37,377 bases of DNA, from contig CALAJP010000068.1 in the NCBI GenBank assembly GCA_937922815.1, positions 1-37,377 on the forward strand, in the 5' to 3' direction. The position numbers were made by a program, and so were the translations under genes. Origin of the DNA: an uncultured Saprospiraceae bacterium (GTDB taxonomy: Bacteria > Bacteroidota > Bacteroidia > Chitinophagales > Saprospiraceae). A model generated the notes under the pieces. That model did not search any database. It was not told the origin of the DNA and worked only from the letters and a program-made list of their open reading frames with translations. Of this stretch, positions 18,980-26,288 are shown piece after piece. Position 1 is the first letter of the stretch. Every line of letters begins with the position of its first letter.

Positions 18980-20401
18980 ATGCAGCATAAAATCGTTGAA
19001 CCAGAACAAAAAGCACTTGAAATTAATCTTAATCGATCTATTTATGGAATTTTTGCAGAAATAGGAGCAGGACAAGAAGTAGCTCGTTACTTTTTTAAAG
19101 TAGGGGCTGCAGCAGGTACGATAGCTAAAACCATGTCTGCTTACGATAAAATTATTTCGGATAATATTTATGGAGTTGAGAATTCTGGAAGGTACGTTTG
19201 CGAATCTCGATTATATAAAATGCTTGATCATGAGTATAATTTATTGATTAATAGACTTCAAAATGAATTAGTAAAGGCAAAGTTTTTTGTTTTTGCAGAC
19301 ACAATAGCTGCCATTAACTACCAACGAACCATCAAAGGGGATGGTTGGATGGGCTTGCGTTTTAGGCTAAACCCTGATGAAGAACCCAATGATTTTGTAC
19401 TTCATGTGCGAATGAAAGATAAAGATAATAACCTACAACAACAAGCCGTTGGAATTCTAGGCGTAAATATGATTTATGCTTGTTATCACTATCATGATGA
19501 CCCTCAAAGGTTGATAGTTTCCCTGATGGACAATTTAAAAGATAGGGTAGAGATTGATATGGTTCGACTAAATGGACCTGCTTTCGAAGGCTTAGATAAC
19601 AGAATACTTTCTCTTTGGTTGGTATTGAATAATATGACCAAACTATCCATGTTTGACAGTGATAAAAGACCAATTCATGCTTCGGAATATTTATACAAAA
19701 AAGATTTGCTGATCGTAAGAGGAAGTTTTAGACCGCCTACTTTGGTTAATCAAGATATGATGAAATCAGCATGGCAGCACTTTAAAAACCAACAAGAGCC
19801 TGGAGCAAAAGGTTCTATGATGATAACTGAAATTACCAAAGAGAATTTACTAAAAGAAGGAAACGTTAGTGTGCAGGATTTTCTGGACAGAACAGATGCT
19901 TTATGTGCTTTGGGGCAAACGGTCATGATTTCTAGTGCAGAAGACTATGTAGCTACGATAAAATACTTCAATGATCATCGCGTACGTAATATTGGCGTGG
20001 TTTATGGCGTTCAACAATTATTAGAACTTATTAGCCAAAAATATTATGACAACATAAATGGAAGTTTGTTAGCTGCGTTTGGTGCTCTGTTTTCTAAAAA
20101 AGTAAAAACATATGTTTATCCTGCCAAGCAAGAGGGGAGTGGTGAATTAATGAGTGCACAAAATTTGCAAGTACCTGAGGAGATTAAATTTTTGTACCAA
20201 CATTTACTTGACAACCAGCAGATAGAAGACATAGAAGGCATTAACGAAGATGTATTGCATATCTTTTCTCCTAATGTATTGGATATGATTAAACATGATG
20301 AGCCAGGTTGGCAATCTATGGTTCCTGTTAAAGTCGCTGAAGTAATTAAACAAAATCATTTGTTTGGTTTTCCAGCAACAAAATTATCTTTCGAATATTG
20401 A
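18980..20401 (+). CDS. Highly conserved soluble protein of unknown function
   Basis: A 473-aa protein without signal peptide or membrane segments. I recognise a widely distributed family with strongly conserved blocks: GIFAEIGAGQEVARYFFKVGAA and GTIAKTMSAYDK near the N terminus; KFFVFADTIAAINYQ; GDGWMGLRF; GILGVNMIYACYHYHDDP; RGSFRPPT; ALGQTVMISSAEDY; and a C-terminal DEPGWQSMVP. From memory, members carry conflicting database names such as TonB-dependent receptor and nicotinate-nucleotide adenylyltransferase. Neither fits the sequence: there is no barrel or TonB box, and I see no HxGH nucleotidyltransferase motif. The N-terminal Gly-rich blocks could bind a cofactor or nucleotide. It is monocistronic and divergent from the M1 peptidase gene. 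Confidence 0.85.
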   Translation: MQHKIVEPEQKALEINLNRSIYGIFAEIGAGQEVARYFFKVGAAAGTIAKTMSAYDKIISDNIYGVENSGRYVCESRLYKMLDHEYNLLINRLQNELVKAKFFVFADTIAAINYQRTIKGDGWMGLRFRLNPDEEPNDFVLHVRMKDKDNNLQQQAVGILGVNMIYACYHYHDDPQRLIVSLMDNLKDRVEIDMVRLNGPAFEGLDNRILSLWLVLNNMTKLSMFDSDKRPIHASEYLYKKDLLIVRGSFRPPTLVNQDMMKSAWQHFKNQQEPGAKGSMMITEITKENLLKEGNVSVQDFLDRTDALCALGQTVMISSAEDYVATIKYFNDHRVRNIGVVYGVQQLLELISQKYYDNINGSLLAAFGALFSKKVKTYVYPAKQEGSGELMSAQNLQVPEEIKFLYQHLLDNQQIEDIEGINEDVLHIFSPNVLDMIKHDEPGWQSMVPVKVAEVIKQNHLFGFPATKLSFEY

Positions 20402-20469
20402 TTATATTAGAAAAAGGTATGATATTTAACAAGAACGGTAAAAAAAACGATTGAATTAAATTGTAAGTT

Positions 20470-20477
20470 TATATTTG
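20470..20477 (+). promoter_or_regulatory. Candidate promoter -7 box of the CAP-domain gene
   Basis: TATATTTG at 20470-20477 has a TTG at 20451-20453, 16 bases upstream. It gives a leader of about 50 bases before the ATG at 20533. Spacing is slightly short. Confidence 0.5.
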
Positions 20478-20532
20478 TGGTAAATTTTTAGTTTATAACT
20501 TTAGACACACCAATTGTTAATTTTAACCTTGA

Positions 20533-21078
20533 ATGATTACGAAAGTGAAAAATTGGAATTTTTATATAATAGCTTTATGTTTTTTGCAAACAGCTTGTTC
20601 TCAAGATGAACCATCTGTAGTTCCTACAGAACCTACTACTGTTATTGAAGAGCCAGAAAGAGAAATAGACGAAAATAAATTTAACGTTGATAATCAAAAA
20701 GCTATTCGATTGGTTAATGAGTTAAGGCAAAGTGGTTGTATCTGTGGTAGTACAATGATGCCTTCTGTTGGCCCGTTAGTCGCTAATGATGAGTTATCGG
20801 AAATTGCACTTGCTCATTCTGAAGACATGCTTAAAAATAATTTTTTTAGTCACACTAGCTCATACGGAGCTTCTCCGAAAGATAGAATAAATAATTTTGG
20901 TGTTAAATGGACTAGTTTTGCTGAGAATATTGCGTTTGGTCATGATACCGAAGAGCAGGTAATTGACGCATGGCAAAAAAGTGAACATCATTGCAAAAAC
21001 ATGATGAATGCCAATTTAACAGACATGGGAATTGCTAAAAAAGACCTTTTCTGGACTCAAGTTTTTATTAGTCAGTAA
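20533..21078 (+). CDS. CAP (SCP/PR-1) domain secreted protein
   Basis: A 181-aa exported protein. The N terminus FYIIALCFLQTAC could be a lipoprotein signal with Cys22 as lipidated residue, but the -3 position is Gln, so the lipobox is weak. An acidic Pro/Thr/Glu linker follows, then a CAP domain at about residues 56-181. Its signatures are NELRQSGCICG, ALAHSEDMLKNNFFSHTS (His in the CAP cavity), WTSFAENIAFG, VIDAWQKSEHHCKNMMN and MGIAKKDLFWTQVF. The molecular role of bacterial CAP proteins is poorly known. It converges with the outer-membrane barrel gene across a shared hairpin. Confidence 0.88.
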   Translation: MITKVKNWNFYIIALCFLQTACSQDEPSVVPTEPTTVIEEPEREIDENKFNVDNQKAIRLVNELRQSGCICGSTMMPSVGPLVANDELSEIALAHSEDMLKNNFFSHTSSYGASPKDRINNFGVKWTSFAENIAFGHDTEEQVIDAWQKSEHHCKNMMNANLTDMGIAKKDLFWTQVFISQ

Positions 21079-21109
21079 AAAAAGGCCACTCTTTATAAAA
21101 AGAGCAGCC
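21077..21109 (-). terminator. Terminator of the glnK-amtB-barrel operon
   Basis: Arms 21084-21094 and 21099-21109 pair with a two-base internal mismatch around a 4-nt loop. On the minus strand the stem is followed by seven T residues. The convergent CAP-domain gene stops just before it and may use it in the other orientation, although the T run is poorer on that side. Confidence 0.7.
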
Positions 21110-21133
21110 CGATTTGATGACAGTATATTATTC

Positions 21134-22162
21134 TTAAAATTCATACACCGCTGCCAATACAAATGATGACAAATTTTTGCTACTTTCTACTGCGTTATTT
21201 CTGTTAAATGATGTGATATAAACTTCTTCGTCAGCAGAATCAACCCTAACTTCAGGTATAATAGTTAATGAACCAATTTTGATAGGAGCAGATAAGGTTA
21301 GTGTATTGAAGTTATTCCCTCCATCAACACTAAAGTATTCGTATCTAAGTCCTAAACCAAAGTTGTCTTTTAATTGCTGTTGAACATATACCGCTGCACC
21401 ACTAAACGCCTCGTCAGCAATAGTTGCATTTAGACCTAAGTAGGTTTTCTCTGCTACATCCCAACCTGTTGTCAAGTCCACTTGATAGCTATCATCCGAA
21501 AAAAGTCCATTTAAGTAGGCACTTCCTTGGTCGTTAGAATAACCTAACTGAACTCCTCCAACATAATTATCGTTTGGTTCAAACTCGGTAAGGTCGGTAG
21601 TATTGAAAACACCTGTCATTAATGAAAAACCTTTCCCTAGGTCAAAGTCTGCTTTCAAACCTGTATGTGAAAATGGACCATTTGAGAACATATAAGAGGT
21701 AGAATAGTTATAGTTTCCCGTAGGAGAAATAACCTCGTAGCCTAAAAAAGTATTGAAATTACCCATCGTCAAGGTTATTTTTTCACTAACATTCCAATAC
21801 ATATATAGTTGGTTGATAATGTTTGCTGAACCATCAGAACCAAATACGGCTTCTTCACCTCTAGGCCCAAACACAAAATCGGCAACCATACCAGTTTTTT
21901 TATACTCGTACTCTCCTATAATATTAGCCATGCCTAATGAAAAACCAGGTAGATTTGCAAATGAAGTTCCTGGGGCTATGGTAACTCCTCTGGATATATC
22001 GTTACTTGATGTGTTTAGATTCGTTCGGTAATAAACATCTAAGCTACCAGAGACGGAAAGCCCTTTAGGTAATTTACTTTCTTCATCTTGTGCATTCACC
22101 GAATTCATATTTATAAATAATCCAATGAACAAAAACATTGAAAATTGAGTTAATAGTTTCAT
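21134..22162 (-). CDS. Outer-membrane beta-barrel protein linked to amtB
   Basis: A 342-aa protein with a signal peptide (FSMFLFIGLFINMNSVNAQ, cleavage near residue 24). A run of alternating amphipathic strands typical of a barrel follows, from GLSVSGSLDVYYRTN through the C terminus VLAAVYEF, which ends in the Phe recognised by the Bam machinery. No plug domain or TonB box is seen, so it resembles a porin-like barrel rather than a TonB receptor. It is third in the glnK-amtB run, 148 bases after amtB. Its position suggests an outer-membrane channel for ammonium or another nitrogen source, but that is inferred from location alone. Confidence 0.82.
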   Translation of the reverse strand: MKLLTQFSMFLFIGLFINMNSVNAQDEESKLPKGLSVSGSLDVYYRTNLNTSSNDISRGVTIAPGTSFANLPGFSLGMANIIGEYEYKKTGMVADFVFGPRGEEAVFGSDGSANIINQLYMYWNVSEKITLTMGNFNTFLGYEVISPTGNYNYSTSYMFSNGPFSHTGLKADFDLGKGFSLMTGVFNTTDLTEFEPNDNYVGGVQLGYSNDQGSAYLNGLFSDDSYQVDLTTGWDVAEKTYLGLNATIADEAFSGAAVYVQQQLKDNFGLGLRYEYFSVDGGNNFNTLTLSAPIKIGSLTIIPEVRVDSADEEVYITSFNRNNAVESSKNLSSFVLAAVYEF

Positions 22163-22177
22163 AACATAATTTTTTGT

Positions 22178-22216
22178 ACTGAGACATTAGGAGAATTGCC
22201 GTTCTCCTGTCTCGGT
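22178..22216 (-). promoter_or_regulatory. Leader hairpin before the barrel gene
   Basis: A two-part stem: the outer 8 bp pair ACTGAGAC with GTCTCGGT (one G-T), and the inner 7 bp pair AGGAGAA (22189-22195) with TTCTCCT (22202-22208) around a 6-nt loop, with a 3-nt bulge on one side. On the minus strand it ends about 15 bases before the barrel ATG. No T run follows, so it is not a plain terminator. It could be an mRNA-stabilising or translation-controlling element between amtB and the barrel gene. Confidence 0.6.
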
Positions 22217-22246
22217 TTCGTTAAAAAATAATAATATAATTTTGGC

Positions 22247-22271
22247 TTTAGTGATAAGTTTACTCACTAAA
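22247..22271 (-). promoter_or_regulatory. Inverted repeat downstream of amtB
   Basis: TTTAGTGA (22247-22254) and TCACTAAA (22264-22271) form a perfect 8-bp inverted repeat with a 9-base spacer, 39 bases past the amtB stop. Without an adjacent T run it is a weak terminator at best. The symmetry also fits a protein-binding operator for the barrel gene. Confidence 0.4.
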
Positions 22272-22310
22272 AGAATTAATAAACCTTGTATTCTTGAGTT
22301 GAAATATTGA

Positions 22311-23531
22311 TTAGTTGAAATCGTAAGCCGTCATGTCGTGTTCTGTTATATCTAATCCTTTTTGTTCCATTCCTTCCGAAACTCTTACGCCCATTGTTGC
22401 TTTGATAATATAGAAAATAACAAAAGCAAAAACAAATGAAAATATGCCAACCGAAACAATGCCGATTAATTGAGTTACTATTTGAGCTCCTCCTGCCTTT
22501 GCTCCAAATATACCTACTGCTAGCGTTCCCCAAATTCCACAAGCTAAGTGTACCGAAGTTGCTCCAACAGGGTCGTCAATTTTAATTTTATCAAAAAAGA
22601 CTACTGAGAATGGAATAATAACACCTGCGATAAGTCCTATTAAAATAGAATCAATAACTCCCATTTGGTCTGCTCCTGCGGTAATGCCGACTAGTCCTCC
22701 TAAAATACCATTTAGTACCATTGATAAATCGTAGGTTTTGATATAAAATAGAGAACAGAAAAATGCTCCTATACCACCAGCCGCTGCGGCAAGTGAAGTT
22801 GTTACGAATACTGTCGAAACTCCTGAAGCATCTGCACTTAATACTGACCCTCCGTTAAAACCATACCAACCAAACCAAAGTAAGAATACTCCAATAGTAG
22901 CCAATGGCATGTTGTGACCTCTTATCGCAGTGCTTTCTCCATCTATGTATTTTCCTGAACGAGGTCCAATTAATAAAACACAAGCAAGTGCTGCAAAACC
23001 TCCCGCAGCATGGACAACAGTTGATCCTGCAAAGTCATAAAACGGAGTTTCAAGTTTACTTAACCATCCTCCTCCCCAGTGCCACATCCCTGTGATAGGG
23101 TAAGAAAGCGATACTAATAATATGGAAAAAATTAAAAAAGATTCTAATTTGATTCTTTCAGCAACAGCACCAGAAACAATAGTTGCACAAGTTGCTGCGA
23201 ACATTGCTTGGAAAATAAAATCGGTATAATAATGATAGTTTCCGTCAGCATAGTTTATGCCACCAGCATCTCCTTCTGGTAACGAAAGCCCAAAGCCTGC
23301 AAAACCAAAGAAGTCTCCTCCTCCTGGGTACATTAGATTAAAACCCACAAATGCATAAGAAATGAGACCAATACAAATGATTAGGGAATTTTTGAATAAA
23401 ATATTAACTACATTTTTTTCTTGAACGAAACCAGCTTCTAATGAAGCGAACCCTAGATGCATGATGAAAACCATACAAGTAGCCAATAATAACCATAAAT
23501 TATTGACTGTATATAAAGCAATATCTGTCAT
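22311..23531 (-). CDS. amtB: Ammonium transporter
   Basis: A channel-like inner-membrane transporter for ammonium, normally gated by P-II. The 406-aa protein shows about eleven membrane segments. The twin pore histidines are H174 (STVVHAAGG) and H328 (TSVHLACG), the conserved Asp is D166 in YDFAGS, and the signature DFAGSTVVHAAGGFAALA is present. No N-terminal signal peptide is evident, unlike E. coli AmtB. The cytoplasmic C-terminal tail (VSEGMEQKGLDITEHDMTAYDF) carries the conserved region that couples to P-II. It is 50 bases downstream of the P-II gene in one operon. Confidence 0.97.
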   Translation of the reverse strand: MTDIALYTVNNLWLLLATCMVFIMHLGFASLEAGFVQEKNVVNILFKNSLIICIGLISYAFVGFNLMYPGGGDFFGFAGFGLSLPEGDAGGINYADGNYHYYTDFIFQAMFAATCATIVSGAVAERIKLESFLIFSILLVSLSYPITGMWHWGGGWLSKLETPFYDFAGSTVVHAAGGFAALACVLLIGPRSGKYIDGESTAIRGHNMPLATIGVFLLWFGWYGFNGGSVLSADASGVSTVFVTTSLAAAAGGIGAFFCSLFYIKTYDLSMVLNGILGGLVGITAGADQMGVIDSILIGLIAGVIIPFSVVFFDKIKIDDPVGATSVHLACGIWGTLAVGIFGAKAGGAQIVTQLIGIVSVGIFSFVFAFVIFYIIKATMGVRVSEGMEQKGLDITEHDMTAYDFN

Positions 23532-23581
23532 TGTTAAATATTTTTGATTAGATTGATGATTAGAGAATTATAACGGGCTAA

Positions 23582-23920
23582 TTAAAGTGCATTGTCTTGG
23601 ACATCTCCTGTTCTAATTCTAATTATTTTTTCGACGGGAGAAATAACAATTTTCCCATCACCAACTTCGCCTGTTCGTGCCGAATTTAATATAGCATCAA
23701 CTATAGCTTCTACTTTATCATCATTGGCAATTATTTCAATCTGAAGTCTCGAAATATAGTCTGTGTTGATCACACTACCTCTATATTTTATGGCATCTCC
23801 TTTTTGTAATCCTCTTCCTTTTACCTCGTACATCGTGAAGAAATTTATACCAATATCACGTAGTGCATATTTTACTTTCTTATAAAGTGAATGTCTTATG
23901 ATGGCTTCAATTTTTTTCAT
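23582..23920 (-). CDS. glnK: P-II nitrogen regulatory protein (GlnK-type)
   Basis: Senses 2-oxoglutarate, ATP and ADP, and blocks AmtB when nitrogen is ample. The start at 23920 gives a 112-aa protein beginning MKKIEAIIR, the exact family length. An ATG at 24022 would add 34 unrelated residues and include the promoter -7 box, so it is rejected. Visible: the T-loop region VKGRGLQKGDAIKYRGS (about 33-49), the signature TGEVGDGKIVISPVEKIIRIRTG, and Lys90 in GDGKI. Tyr46 is kept, but position 51, the uridylylated tyrosine in proteobacteria, is Ile, so control by GlnD-type uridylylation is unlikely. First gene of the operon with amtB and the barrel gene. Confidence 0.96.
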   Translation of the reverse strand: MKKIEAIIRHSLYKKVKYALRDIGINFFTMYEVKGRGLQKGDAIKYRGSVINTDYISRLQIEIIANDDKVEAIVDAILNSARTGEVGDGKIVISPVEKIIRIRTGDVQDNAL

Positions 23921-24000
23921 ACTGTTAAAAGTTTTAATTGAGTAAAGATTAGGAAAATGGAAATAATCATAATTATTTACATTTTTTGTTGTCGACAGTA

Positions 24001-24008
24001 CAAATATA
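24001..24008 (-). promoter_or_regulatory. Candidate promoter -7 box of glnK-amtB
   Basis: TATATTTG on the minus strand is a perfect TAnnTTTG box about 80 bases before the glnK start. No TTG lies at the ideal -33 distance. No sigma-54 GG/GC element was seen. Confidence 0.45.
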
Positions 24009-24022
24009 TGTGATTTTTGCAA

Positions 24023-24356
24023 AAAAATGAAGGCTTTATTGCAATATTTTAAATCTTAAGCTCTTTTTGTTTTATTTTTTTAAATAAAAAGAACTATTTA
24101 TTGCGGTTTGTAAAATTTTTATAAAGTTTTGGTTCTGAAATTTAATTTTGTATAAGTAATATTGAACTTTATAAAAATTTTGTAATTCGTTAAATGATGT
24201 TTTTTTTATACAGAATGATGTTGAGGTTGGTGGTATGAAGTCGCTGAAATGGTAGGCTATTGTCAATTTTTTATTTTTTTTTAAAGCAGCATAATAATAA
24301 CTACATACGATATAGTTATATAAGCAATTAAATAAAAAAGAACATAAGCAGCTAAG
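24023..24356. other. AT-rich divergent region between glnK and the acyl-carrier gene
   Basis: The minus-strand frame at 24072-24266 is composed of AT-rich filler and is not a credible gene. The region holds a 17-bp perfect inverted repeat (24112-24181), an A/T-only hairpin near 24071-24089, and a 7-bp inverted repeat (24297-24319) just upstream of the acyl-carrier gene. It probably carries regulatory sites for both directions. Confidence 0.5.
24112..24181. repeat. 17-bp inverted repeat in the glnK upstream region
   Basis: AAAATTTTTATAAAGTT at 24112-24128 and its exact complement at 24165-24181 are separated by 36 bases. The arms are AT-rich, but exact pairing over 17 bases is more than expected by chance at this distance. 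It lies about 110 bases upstream of the glnK -7 box and 175 bases upstream of the acyl-carrier gene. Confidence 0.6.
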
Positions 24357-24593
24357 ATGAATTATCTAAATAGAATTATCGATATAACCAGTTCTCATTT
24401 AAATGTATCTATTAATACATTATGTGAAACTACCCATCTTAAAAATGATTTGAATATCGACTCTATTGATTTAATGATGTTGGTATTAAAATTAGAAGAA
24501 GATTTTGACACTGAAATTATAGAAGGTTTTAATATAGAGACCATTTCTGATTTTGTTTATGCTTTCGAACACAAAACACTCTGCGTAGCATAA
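24357..24593 (+). CDS. Orphan acyl-carrier-protein-like protein
   Basis: A 78-aa protein with the four-helix phosphopantetheine-carrier pattern. The attachment serine is Ser36 in LNIDSIDLM, followed by the acidic recognition helix LVLKLEEDFDTEI, and it ends near the usual 75-80 aa length. It differs from the housekeeping acyl carrier protein, which usually reads ADSLD at this site, and no fatty-acid or polyketide genes are adjacent. It may serve a specialised acyl transfer, perhaps to a lipid or aryl compound. Partners are not visible in the window. It diverges from glnK. Confidence 0.82.
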   Translation: MNYLNRIIDITSSHLNVSINTLCETTHLKNDLNIDSIDLMMLVLKLEEDFDTEIIEGFNIETISDFVYAFEHKTLCVA

Positions 24594-24750
24594 TATAAAT
24601 CGATTTATAATCGTTTGGCGTAAAATAAGTTTGAATAATTAAGCTATAAAGTTCAAACATTATTTATTTTTACCGTTTTATTATTTATAGTTAAACTTTA
24701 CTACTATATAATAAGTTTTATTGAAAACAGTTTCCCAAACAATTCTGATT

Positions 24751-25239
24751 ATGAATCGTATTCTTTTGTACTTGCTATTTTTTACTTTTTTGATAGGAGC
24801 GAATTTTTCTTCTGCTCAACAAGCTAATGGTCAATTGCCCGTAGTGTTCCAAATCGGTGAACACGAACCTCAGTATGAGCAATTACTTTCCGACAATACA
24901 GAAATGTTGCTTTCTGTCTGTGATTACGATATGAAAAAGGCTTTTTTGTCGTGGAACGAATTACTTATTGAGATGGAAAATTACTCAAAAGATATTGCTT
25001 TCGACCTGAGAGGAACTAAGTTTTGGGTAAATATATTCTTTAGCCCTGAGGGCAAGATTAATCACATCGCTTATTATTTGAAACCTAAATCAAGAAATAT
25101 TAACAAGGCAGAACTTTCAGCCTTCCTAAAGTCGTTTGCTAAACGATATCAGATTTCAGTTAGTCATGATAAATTGTTTTATCATGCAGGACAAGCATCT
25201 TTTCCCTTATTATCTCAAGTAAAACCTTTGCAGAATTAA
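24751..25239 (+). CDS. Small secreted protein of unknown function
   Basis: The frame can be opened from a TTG at 24721, but the ATG at 24751 gives MNRILLYLLFFTFLIGANFSSAQ, a clean signal peptide cleaved near residue 23, so I place the start there (162 aa). The mature part is small and mixed alpha/beta, with an FWVNIFFSPEGKINHIAYYLKP strand pair and AELSAFLKSFAKRYQIS helix. I recognise no domain. It lies 18 bases before the next secreted protein gene, measured to that gene's ATG, so the two are likely co-transcribed. Confidence 0.75.
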   Translation: MNRILLYLLFFTFLIGANFSSAQQANGQLPVVFQIGEHEPQYEQLLSDNTEMLLSVCDYDMKKAFLSWNELLIEMENYSKDIAFDLRGTKFWVNIFFSPEGKINHIAYYLKPKSRNINKAELSAFLKSFAKRYQISVSHDKLFYHAGQASFPLLSQVKPLQN

Positions 25240-25257
25240 TTATAAATTTTGTCCAGA

Positions 25258-26238
25258 ATGAATATCAATAGAATTTTCTTGTCTTTGTTAGGCTTACTAT
25301 ATCTTTCGACCGTTAATAGTCAAAATATCAGCGACAAATATGTTCAGATATTAGATAGTATAGAAGCGGCACAACAAATAATAGATGACGATATAGATAA
25401 TTTCTTTGAAAGGGTAGATGAGCATGATATGTTTTTACAAATGCAATCTGGAGGTAAAGAAAAAAAATATAGCCGTTTTTTGCAAAGTGATGTAGAGGAT
25501 TTTTCTAAGAACGAAAAAGAAATTTTGGGCGAAGTATTTGATGAAATTTTAGCTCAAATAAACGCGGTTTCACCGCATTTAATTCCTACGAATATTAAAT
25601 TAATAAAAACCAAAGGGAGACATTATGGTGAAGGAGTATATTATACTCGAGAAGAATGTATTGTTATTCCGAGAAATGTAATCTCAAGATCTTCTTCTTT
25701 TAAGGAAGTAATGATTCATGAGATTTGGCATATCATTTCGAGGTATAAACCCGAATTAAGAAAAAAAATCTACCATATTTTTGGCTTTCAGCCTATTTGC
25801 GAAGGTATTCAAATGCAATTAAACCCAAGTGCTGACTATAAAATGTTGTTAAACCCTGACGGAACTAACTTTGATTTTGCTATAAAAATAGATTCTCAAT
25901 GGGTAATGCCCCTTATTTTTAGTCATGCAAATTATAATGGAGGTACTTTTATGCAAAATTTAAATTTTGGGCTTTTTAAAATTAATGAAGATAACTGCCA
26001 AGTAGATTTCGACGATAAATTACCTACCTCCAGTATAAAAGATTATGTTGAAATCATTTCCGATAATACATCATATTTTATTCACCCTGATGAGGTGAGT
26101 GCTGACCATTTTATTTTTGCAGTGTTAAGTAATTCTGGCAAGCAATATAACTTCTCTGAATATGGGCAACAGTTATTGGCAAAGACCCTTGAAGTTTTAA
26201 AATCTGAAAAGGAATTGTTTCCCGATATTAAAGATTAA
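25258..26238 (+). CDS. Secreted putative zinc metallopeptidase (HEIWH)
   Basis: The ATG at 25258 (not the TTG at 25249) gives MNINRIFLSLLGLLYLSTVNSQ, a signal peptide with cleavage near residue 20, and a 326-aa protein. The motif VMIHEIWHII (H154, E155, H158) fits the HExxH zinc site. A later segment, HPDEVSADHF (276-285), resembles the glu-zincin-like HPEExxAENF pattern, which would supply the third ligand, perhaps Asp283. Family assignment is uncertain, because I do not recognise the full domain and catalysis is inferred only from the motifs. It sits between a small secreted protein and PBP1C, suggesting an envelope role. Confidence 0.7.
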   Translation: MNINRIFLSLLGLLYLSTVNSQNISDKYVQILDSIEAAQQIIDDDIDNFFERVDEHDMFLQMQSGGKEKKYSRFLQSDVEDFSKNEKEILGEVFDEILAQINAVSPHLIPTNIKLIKTKGRHYGEGVYYTREECIVIPRNVISRSSSFKEVMIHEIWHIISRYKPELRKKIYHIFGFQPICEGIQMQLNPSADYKMLLNPDGTNFDFAIKIDSQWVMPLIFSHANYNGGTFMQNLNFGLFKINEDNCQVDFDDKLPTSSIKDYVEIISDNTSYFIHPDEVSADHFIFAVLSNSGKQYNFSEYGQQLLAKTLEVLKSEKELFPDIKD

Positions 26239-26288
26239 ACACATACTGATTATCTTTGGTTATTCGTATCATCGAATTAATCAAATCC

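Noticed and set aside
23921-24022. Upstream ATG for glnK giving a 146-aa protein
   Set aside because: The extra 34 residues match nothing in P-II proteins and overlap the best promoter box; the ATG at 23920 gives the exact family length.
24072-24266. 64-codon minus-strand frame upstream of glnK
   Set aside because: Overlaps the 17-bp inverted repeat, has AT-rich composition and no recognisable domain.
24721-24750. TTG start for the small secreted protein
   Set aside because: The ATG at 24751 gives a normal signal peptide; the same reasoning moves the next starts to 25258, 26289 and 28763.
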